Of a stretch of 5,447 bases of DNA, positions 1 through 3,596 are shown piece after piece. Source of the stretch: Desulfobulbaceae bacterium (GTDB lineage: Bacteria > Desulfobacterota > Desulfobulbia > Desulfobulbales > Desulfobulbaceae); assembly GCA_026986885.1 (NCBI GenBank), contig JALSNT010000035.1, forward strand, positions 1 through 5,447, given 5' to 3'. The notes beneath the pieces were generated by a model. The model was given only the letters and a program-made list of their open reading frames with translations, was not told the origin of the DNA and did not search any database. Position 1 is the first letter of the stretch. Each line of letters begins with the position of its first letter. Position numbers and translations under genes: made by a program.

Positions 1-5
1 AATAA

Positions 6-82
6 GGTTCGTGGTTGTGGGTTAGTTGGGTTGCGGGTTCATCTAAATACCCACTTTCCCAACCCAACAAACCAGTTAAACC
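6..82. repeat. nested imperfect palindrome after the PKD gene
   Basis: Four stems nest around one centre: GGTT 6-9 with AACC 79-82, TGGTT 12-16 with AACCA 70-74, GTTGGGTT 25-32 with AACCCAAC 61-68, and GGGT 35-38 with ACCC 49-52. An alternative pairing is GTGGGT 17-22 with ACCCAC 49-54. The left half is also a run of degenerate GKGGGTTN-like units, giving three GGG runs and flanking GG pairs on the plus strand. The palindrome abuts the TAG stop of the minus-strand PKD gene at 83-85, so in that transcript it would be the 3' hairpin of the operon. The downstream tail in that direction is only TTATT, so it is a weak intrinsic terminator at best. It could equally be a dispersed intergenic repeat; the GTTGGGTT/AACCCAAC arms resemble repeats common in environmental bacterial genomes (inference). 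Confidence 0.5.
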
Positions 83-1975
83 CTACTGCCCAAACTGCTC
101 GAACCTGAGATCGAACGTGAGCCTTGCCCTCCTGAGAACAAAGTCAAGACGTCGGTCTGCCAGCGTTTGACCGTTGTCCAGGCTTTCACCTTCCGGCACG
201 ATGATGAAGTAGGGGTCGCCGTTCTCGGTGATGCCGTCCGGGTCCATGCCGGGTCCGTCGGCCTTGAGGTCCAAGGTGGCATTTTCAAGCACCATGCGCA
301 CCGGGCCGTCCAGGTTCGCGCCGCTGTTGTTGGTTATATCCAGAAAGACGAAAAAGCAATGGTTTATGCGGTCCATCAGGGTCCTGGAGCGGGAGAACTC
401 CATGCCATCGATTACCGACCAAACCGGCCCGGCCTCTTCCACCGTCACCGTGACAGGGGCAGAGGTGACACTTGCGTCATCGTCATCATAAGCCGTGCAG
501 GTGGCCTGATAACTTCCGGCAGCGGCATAGGTATAGCTGAAGGCGCCGTCATCCGAGGTAAGAGGTGTGCCGCCATCCCCGGGATTGAACGTATAGGCCG
601 CAACATTGCCGTCCTGGTCTGCGGCCAGGCAGCTTACGGTCACCTGCAGGGGGAGCTCGCCTGAAGTCGGATCAACCGTAAAAGAGGTGATCTCAGGCGG
701 CTCATTGGGGGCGGGGGTGAACGTTGCCTGGCAATGCCTGTCGTTGGTCATGGTGACTGTACATTCTCTATTACCAGCGCAACCAGCACAATCGCCATCC
801 CATCCGGCAAAGATGTATCCAGCCGCCGGCATGGCCGTCAGGACCACATCGGTTCCGTCCATGTAACTTTCCGTACAGTCATCCGGACAGGAAATATCCT
901 GCGTGTTGCTCGTCACCAGGCCTGCTTCCCCTGTTTCCGGTTGCACGGTAACATCAAGCTGGTGAAACACAACCGGCGCATGGACCGTTATGGTGATGTC
1001 ATCGCTGACGGCGTTTTGGTCGTCATCATCCCAGACCTCGCAATGGGCAGTGTAGGTTCCCGGTTCAGTGTACTCATGGGTGAAGGTGAAATTATTGTCC
1101 GTGGTCAATTCGGGCCACTGGGAATCACCGAGATACCATTCGATGGACTCGATATCCCCTCCGTCGGGATCATGGGCATTGCAGGTAAACGTGACGCTGA
1201 GAGGCGCATAGCCGTCTACAGGCTCAGCGGTGAACGAGTCGATCACCGGGGGTACTTCCGACTGCTCCAGTACGGTCACGGTAACCGGGGCAGATGCTAT
1301 GTTCACTCCCTCGTCGTTGTATCCCCTGCAGATGGCCTGATAGGTGCCGGGAATCTGATATGTGTAGTTGAAAGAGCCATCCGTTGAGGTCTGAACAGGA
1401 CTTTCGTCTCCCGGATCAAACTCATAGGATACGGGGGAAAATTCCGGGTCGTCAATGTTGCAGACAGCAGTGACATCAAGGGGCGCCTCGTCGGTGGACG
1501 GCTCTAAATCCAGGCGCAGGGAAGATAGCCATGTCGAACCAAAAAGCCGTGTGATAGTCCGAATATATTTACCGCGTTGCTCATCATACCTTGTCACATC
1601 CGACAATACATATGCCTGCCCGGGATCTGAAAAATAGCCATACATCCCATTGCCAAGGTTATTCTGCCCCGTAATATCAAAATCCACGCCACTTCCGCCA
1701 TCATGGTCGACATAATAAAACCAGGGGTTTGGTGGATCCAGCAAACCGTACTCTGATATAACTAAATTATTGACAACGAGTCCTTCTGCAATTGATTCGT
1801 TAAGAAGGGCATTAAGTATTGGTCCAAGATTCGGGCCGTTATCAGGCTCATTATATTTGTAAATAACAAAATAGTTCAAAGTCGTAACATCATCTGCAGT
1901 TATTGCCCAACTCATCCGGGGCAGGGTCAGAAAAATCAAAAGAGAAACAAGCGTGGTCAGTTTTTGTATCATCAT
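83..1975 (-). CDS. secreted multidomain PKD / InlB-type repeat protein
   Basis: An exported protein of 630 residues, probably surface-bound or secreted, with a likely role in binding or adhesion; no catalytic motif is visible. Residues 1-24 form a signal peptide ending in SWA. Residues 25-150 form a domain I do not recognise. PKD domains lie at about 154-237, 242-332 and 425-514; the first and third carry YxFxPGD and SAPVTVTV. Between the second and third is a divergent InlB-B-type repeat (about 338-421) with AGYIFAGWDGDC. The C-terminal 516-630 is a beta-sandwich-like region with LDITNNSGANLDGPVRMVL. Each PKD domain has one cysteine pair (172/216, 265/312, 449/493) and the InlB-type repeat has six cysteines, which suits an oxidising location. 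WDDDD and YDDDD runs could bind calcium. No LPXTG or PEP-CTERM anchor is seen. Two ATGs are adjacent: the ribosome binding site lies only 2 bases from the first and 5 from the second (1970-1972), so the second may be the true start. It follows the 2059-2565 gene in the same direction. Confidence 0.93.
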   Translation of the reverse strand: MMIQKLTTLVSLLIFLTLPRMSWAITADDVTTLNYFVIYKYNEPDNGPNLGPILNALLNESIAEGLVVNNLVISEYGLLDPPNPWFYYVDHDGGSGVDFDITGQNNLGNGMYGYFSDPGQAYVLSDVTRYDEQRGKYIRTITRLFGSTWLSSLRLDLEPSTDEAPLDVTAVCNIDDPEFSPVSYEFDPGDESPVQTSTDGSFNYTYQIPGTYQAICRGYNDEGVNIASAPVTVTVLEQSEVPPVIDSFTAEPVDGYAPLSVTFTCNAHDPDGGDIESIEWYLGDSQWPELTTDNNFTFTHEYTEPGTYTAHCEVWDDDDQNAVSDDITITVHAPVVFHQLDVTVQPETGEAGLVTSNTQDISCPDDCTESYMDGTDVVLTAMPAAGYIFAGWDGDCAGCAGNRECTVTMTNDRHCQATFTPAPNEPPEITSFTVDPTSGELPLQVTVSCLAADQDGNVAAYTFNPGDGGTPLTSDDGAFSYTYAAAGSYQATCTAYDDDDASVTSAPVTVTVEEAGPVWSVIDGMEFSRSRTLMDRINHCFFVFLDITNNSGANLDGPVRMVLENATLDLKADGPGMDPDGITENGDPYFIIVPEGESLDNGQTLADRRLDFVLRRARLTFDLRFEQFGQ

Positions 1976-1977
1976 GG

Positions 1978-1983
1978 CCTCCT
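1978..1983 (-). promoter_or_regulatory. strong ribosome binding site (AGGAGG) of the PKD gene
   Basis: The plus strand reads CCTCCT, giving a full AGGAGG on the coding strand. It lies 2 bases before the first ATG (1973-1975) and 5 bases before the second (1970-1972). The longer spacing is more usual, so this site favours the second methionine as start. The protein changes by one residue only. Confidence 0.75.
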
Positions 1984-2004
1984 GGTATATTTTTTAAGCA
2001 GGTC

Positions 2005-2038
2005 CGCCCTGACACACAGTACATAATGTGCCAGGGCG
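2005..2038 (-). other. 12-bp intercistronic hairpin, no U-tract
   Basis: The arms 2005-2016 and 2027-2038 form a 12-bp stem around a 10-base loop. On the minus-strand transcript all pairs form, one as a G-U wobble; on the plus strand that pair is an A-C mismatch, so the structure fits minus-strand RNA. It lies between the 2059-2565 gene and the PKD gene. The sequence after it (GGACCTGCTTAAAAAATATA) has no U-run, so it is not a standard intrinsic terminator. An RNA-stabilising or processing hairpin that sets the ratio of the two cistrons is possible (inference). Confidence 0.5.
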
Positions 2039-2058
2039 TTATTGCCGCCTGTGAGCGC

Positions 2059-2565
2059 TTACGGGCCGCCATAGGTCTGAGCAAATGATGTGATATCCTG
2101 GGTGACCCAGGTACCCTGCAGCAGGTCGGTGTCGGAAATGCCATCCAATAAATCCAATGCCGTATTACCGCCGATATCTTCCAGCACCACGGATGCGCCA
2201 TCGGAAGTTTCATCGGTGGGCGACCAGTCTATCCAGAAAGAAATATCCATGGTTTCACCGGCAGAAAGGGTGTCCATGGTGAAGTTCTGGTACAGGGTGT
2301 TGTTGAAATAGGTGTCGTCCAGGGAAACCTGAGCAATCCAGGAGAACGATGGATCCGGAGAGTGAATGAGTTGGAAGTAACTTGAACTGTCTGACGAGAC
2401 GTTGACAGGTGTGATATAATCATCAATTGTTCCTGCCCACGGTGAGAAGTCCCCGGTCTCGAAATCTCCGTTCTGAAATGGTGCGGCCAGGCTGTTGTGC
2501 GCCAGGCATCCCAGAAGCATTCCGGCCGAGAGCAGAGTTATGGTGTTTTGTATTCTCTTTTTCAT
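2059..2565 (-). CDS. secreted jelly-roll / carbohydrate-binding-like protein, possibly C-terminally short
   Basis: A 168-residue exported protein. Residues 1-28 are a signal peptide: KKR, then a hydrophobic stretch. It contains MLLGC ending at Cys20, which fits a lipobox, and a competing signal peptidase I site near SLA-A (25-28), so lipoprotein versus soluble is undecided. The mature part opens with NGDFETGDFSPW (32-43), a signature of many secreted bacterial beta-sandwich proteins, often PEP-CTERM proteins or CBM-like modules. YQNFTMDTLSAGETMDISFW (92-111) and GTWVTQDI (151-158) look like further strands of that fold. Such proteins usually continue with one or two more strands and an LDNV-like ending; here the frame stops at YGGP and no PEP-CTERM tail is present. 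The start is set by GGAGG at 2575-2579, spaced about 9 bases from the ATG. It is the first gene of a probable operon with the PKD gene. Substrate and partner are unknown. Confidence 0.85.
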   Translation of the reverse strand: MKKRIQNTITLLSAGMLLGCLAHNSLAAPFQNGDFETGDFSPWAGTIDDYITPVNVSSDSSSYFQLIHSPDPSFSWIAQVSLDDTYFNNTLYQNFTMDTLSAGETMDISFWIDWSPTDETSDGASVVLEDIGGNTALDLLDGISDTDLLQGTWVTQDITSFAQTYGGP

Positions 2566-2574
2566 TTACAGGTT

Positions 2575-2579
2575 CCTCC
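2575..2579 (-). promoter_or_regulatory. ribosome binding site (GGAGG) of the 168-residue gene
   Basis: The plus strand reads CCTCC, giving GGAGG on the coding strand 9 bases upstream of the ATG at 2563-2565. Strong match and normal spacing; it fixes this ATG as the start. Confidence 0.75.
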
Positions 2580-2727
2580 ATTTATTATTTCATAATGCCC
2601 CTGGCTTCGTGGCCGACCTAATTATTTATGTATACGAAAATCAACTATGCAAAATTTACAATCATAACAGCTTGATTTTCTATGTTTATTGTATTACCAA
2701 GTCATGAGAGATAAGCCTGCGCCAACA

Positions 2728-2841
2728 CTAAATAGAGGACTCGGCTTCATCCATCCTTGCTACAGGCGGGAAACCTGACCCAGCATAAAAAATATTTGTT
2801 CGTGTCCCAGTGACATCATCTGCAAAGGAAAAAAATGTCAT
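2728..2841 (-). CDS. possible 37-residue ORF or remnant, unrecognised
   Basis: A short minus-strand frame with ATG at 2839-2841 and TAG at 2728-2730. The peptide begins MTFFSFADDVTGTRTNIFYA and ends ARMDEAESSI. The composition looks protein-like rather than random. After the TAG the same frame stays open for 15 codons beginning CWRRLISHD, before a TAA, so the TAG may interrupt a slightly longer coding remnant. No good ribosome binding site precedes the ATG (GGTAAGC only). It lies 162 bases upstream of the 168-residue secreted gene on the same strand, so it would also be in that gene's 5' leader if transcription starts further up. I do not recognise a family. A fragment of a dispersed element, or a structured leader RNA, is as likely as a gene. 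Confidence 0.25.
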   Translation of the reverse strand: MTFFSFADDVTGTRTNIFYAGSGFPPVARMDEAESSI

Positions 2842-2842
2842 G

Positions 2843-2862
2843 CTTACCAGTTACTTACCAGT
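2843..2862. repeat. tandem 9-bp direct repeat, 11-bp period
   Basis: CTTACCAGT occurs at 2843-2851 and again exactly at 2854-2862, separated by two bases. The 11-base period places both copies on about the same face of the helix, as in operators that bind a protein dimer in tandem. It lies just upstream of the 37-codon minus-strand ORF and about 280 bases upstream of the 168-residue gene. The role is unknown. Confidence 0.5.
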
Positions 2863-2917
2863 AATTGCAATTTTTATTCCAACTTCAACCATGGCTGCCG
2901 ACTGCAATCAAAGTCAA

Positions 2918-2923
2918 TATAAT
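2918..2923 (+). promoter_or_regulatory. possible -10 box (TATAAT)
   Basis: A perfect TATAAT sits on the plus strand. At 17-base spacing the -35 position (2895-2900, CTGCCG) matches TTGACA at only three places, so the promoter would be weak or activator-dependent. It would start a transcript near 2930, about 50 bases before the 20-codon ORF at 2980. A chance match in AT-rich DNA is quite possible. Confidence 0.25.
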
Positions 2924-2979
2924 ACGTAATTCCAGGTTGTTATATCTATCATCCTGAAACTTTATCCGGGAGGAATCTC

Positions 2980-3042
2980 TTGGCAGAAAGAGACGATCGT
3001 AAAATTTCCGGATTTACGGAAAAAATTATTACAATATCTTGA
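2980..3042 (+). CDS. possible 20-residue TTG-start leader ORF or gene remnant
   Basis: GGGAGGA at 2968-2974 is a near-ideal ribosome binding site. GGAGG ends 6 bases before a TTG that opens a 20-codon frame beginning (M)AERDDRKISGFTEKI and closing with TGA at 3040-3042. The charged opening looks like a genuine protein N-terminus. After the stop the DNA becomes very AT-rich and no continuation is evident in other frames, so this is either a stand-alone small ORF or leader peptide, or the 5' stub of a lost gene. The hairpin at 3005-3022 lies inside it. No family can be assigned from 20 residues. Confidence 0.25.
   Translation: MAERDDRKISGFTEKIITIS
3005..3022. repeat. 6-bp perfect hairpin TTTCCG/CGGAAA
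   Basis: TTTCCG at 3005-3010 pairs with CGGAAA at 3017-3022 around a 6-base loop. Read on the minus strand it is followed by TTTT, so it resembles a weak terminator in that direction. The same ATTTCCG core recurs at 3113 and 3216. Confidence 0.4.
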
Positions 3043-3057
3043 TTTTTTTGAAATCAA
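3039..3057. repeat. 7-bp AT-rich hairpin TTGATTT/AAATCAA
   Basis: TTGATTT at 3039-3045 pairs perfectly with AAATCAA at 3051-3057 around a 5-base loop. The stem is AT-rich and no clean T-tract follows, so it would be a poor terminator. It overlaps the stop codon of the 20-codon ORF. Confidence 0.35.
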
Positions 3058-3112
3058 AATCTTGTTTCTATTTAATTAGTTACATACATGAATACAGTGT
3101 GATAACAAGTTT

Positions 3113-3153
3113 ATTTCCGATTTTTTGTACAAATATTCCAAAAATCGGGAAAT
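3113..3153. repeat. 13-bp imperfect inverted repeat with one bulge
   Basis: The left arm 3113-3125 (ATTTCCGATTTTT) pairs with 3140-3153 over 13 base pairs, with a single unpaired G at 3147. The loop region includes part of a perfect 10-bp palindrome, TTTGTACAAA (3124-3133). Neither direction has a T-tract after the stem, so it is not an obvious intrinsic terminator. It lies just upstream of the 94-codon ORF start at 3166. A protein-binding site, an element end or a cruciform-prone sequence are possibilities. Confidence 0.5.
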
Positions 3154-3165
3154 TGAATTGAGAAA

Positions 3166-3450
3166 ATGGGACAAAAAGAAGGCGAGGTAAAGCAGGCGTC
3201 ACATCTCTACTACAAATTTCCGGCAAGGTTTCAATTCAAGACCAAAGCAAACACTTGCGGCCAAGCTATGATAAAAATTGTAAATCATTTTTTTCACAAT
3301 TACTACACGGCTCCCTGTCAACATTTCAACTATAAACTACGAGCAGAATCGAAAACAACTATCAAACCGCTAACATCCCTGCAGATTATCACACCACAAT
3401 TAAACGTTTTATCCACCTGCAAATTAAAAAAGATAAATGATTATAAATAG
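3166..3450 (+). CDS. doubtful 94-residue ORF with a C39-like TCGQA motif
   Basis: The frame runs from ATG at 3166 to TAG at 3448-3450. The upstream TTGAGAAA is a poor ribosome binding site and the DNA is AT-rich compared with the flanking genes. Residues 23-37 read FKTKANTCGQAMIKI, which resembles the active-site cysteine region of C39-like (papain-fold) peptidases, where TCGQA or CGPA is followed by a helix. No convincing catalytic histidine/aspartate region follows, and the length is well below that of a complete C39 domain. It could be a chance frame, a decayed peptidase fragment, or a small real protein. There is no signal peptide. Confidence 0.25.
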   Translation: MGQKEGEVKQASHLYYKFPARFQFKTKANTCGQAMIKIVNHFFHNYYTAPCQHFNYKLRAESKTTIKPLTSLQIITPQLNVLSTCKLKKINDYK

Positions 3451-3491
3451 TTTTTCTGTAAAAGTGTTGCGACTAAGCTTCACTACGTGGA

Positions 3492-3539
3492 GACTCCGGA
3501 TGAATGAAAATCTCTCAATTTAAGTTTGAGTGACTCCGG
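3492..3539 (+). repeat. direct repeat GACTCCGG, two copies 40 bases apart
   Basis: GACTCCGG occurs at 3492-3499 and 3532-3539. Because CCGG is self-complementary, the copies can pair with each other: 3494-3500 with 3535-3541, seven pairs including one wobble. Between them lies a small hairpin, CTCAA 3514-3518 with TTGAG 3526-3530. The second copy overlaps the arm of the terminator-like stem at 3538-3570. Confidence 0.5.
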
Positions 3540-3580
3540 GGAACCTGATATAGTTAACAGGTAACTCCCCTTATTATTTA
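3538..3580 (+). terminator. terminator-like hairpin in the transpeptidase leader (possible attenuator)
   Basis: GGGGAACCTG at 3538-3547 pairs with CAGGT 3558-3562 and TCCCC 3566-3570, leaving a three-base bulge (AAC) and a 10-base loop. TTATTATTT follows directly, an imperfect U-rich tail. The structure ends about 17 bases before the AGGA ribosome binding site of the transpeptidase. It could end a short upstream transcript or act as an attenuator of the gene; the tail is not a clean T-run, so efficiency is uncertain. Confidence 0.4.
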
Positions 3581-3587
3581 ATAACCC

Positions 3588-3591
3588 AGGA
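3588..3591 (+). promoter_or_regulatory. ribosome binding site (AGGA) of the transpeptidase gene
   Basis: AGGA at 3588-3591 lies 5 bases before the ATG at 3597. It is weaker than the GGAGG sites of the left operon but normally placed, and no other methionine codon occurs before residue 103, so it supports this start. Confidence 0.55.
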
Positions 3592-3596
3592 AAAGC

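Larger units (their letters stand above)
2566..3596. other. about 1 kb AT-rich divergent intergenic region without a confident gene
   Basis: This stretch separates the minus-strand secreted-protein operon from the plus-strand transpeptidase and must hold both promoters. Most of it is AT-rich, with a GC-richer island near 2701-2785. It contains two very short ORFs (2728-2841 minus, 2980-3042 plus), a doubtful 94-codon ORF (3166-3450 plus), a tandem repeat (2843-2862), hairpins at 3005-3022, 3039-3057 and 3113-3153, and a structured leader at 3492-3580. I find no sigma-70 promoter I can assign confidently to either flanking gene. The mixture of ORF fragments and inverted repeats suggests decayed accessory DNA (inference). 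Confidence 0.6.

Noticed and set aside
25..68. An integron attC site, because GTTGGGT and ACCCAAC fit GTTRRRY and RYYYAAC
   Set aside because: In attC sites RYYYAAC is at the 5' boundary and GTTRRRY at the 3' boundary. Here the order is reversed on both strands, and there is no integrase or cassette array.
167..664. A 165-codon plus-strand frame opposite the PKD gene
   Set aside because: The minus strand here encodes clear PKD3 and C-terminal domain motifs. The plus frame has no recognisable domain and no good ribosome binding site.
734..1387. A 217-codon plus-strand frame
   Set aside because: It lies wholly antisense to PKD1, PKD2 and the InlB-type repeat of the minus-strand gene, and its translation shows no family features. 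It is a shadow of the GC-rich coding strand.
1890..2213. A 107-codon minus-strand frame spanning the junction of the two secreted-protein genes
   Set aside because: It overlaps both genes out of frame, including the start of the PKD gene. It does not restore the missing C-terminal strands of the 168-residue protein.
2701..2830. A c-di-GMP (GEMM) or cobalamin riboswitch upstream of the secreted-protein operon
   Set aside because: The GC-richer island and its position were suggestive, but the conserved core blocks of neither class could be found on the minus strand.
2889..2917. A minus-strand promoter with TTGACT as -35 for the secreted-protein operon
   Set aside because: At 17-base spacing the -10 position reads CCATGG, which does not resemble TATAAT.
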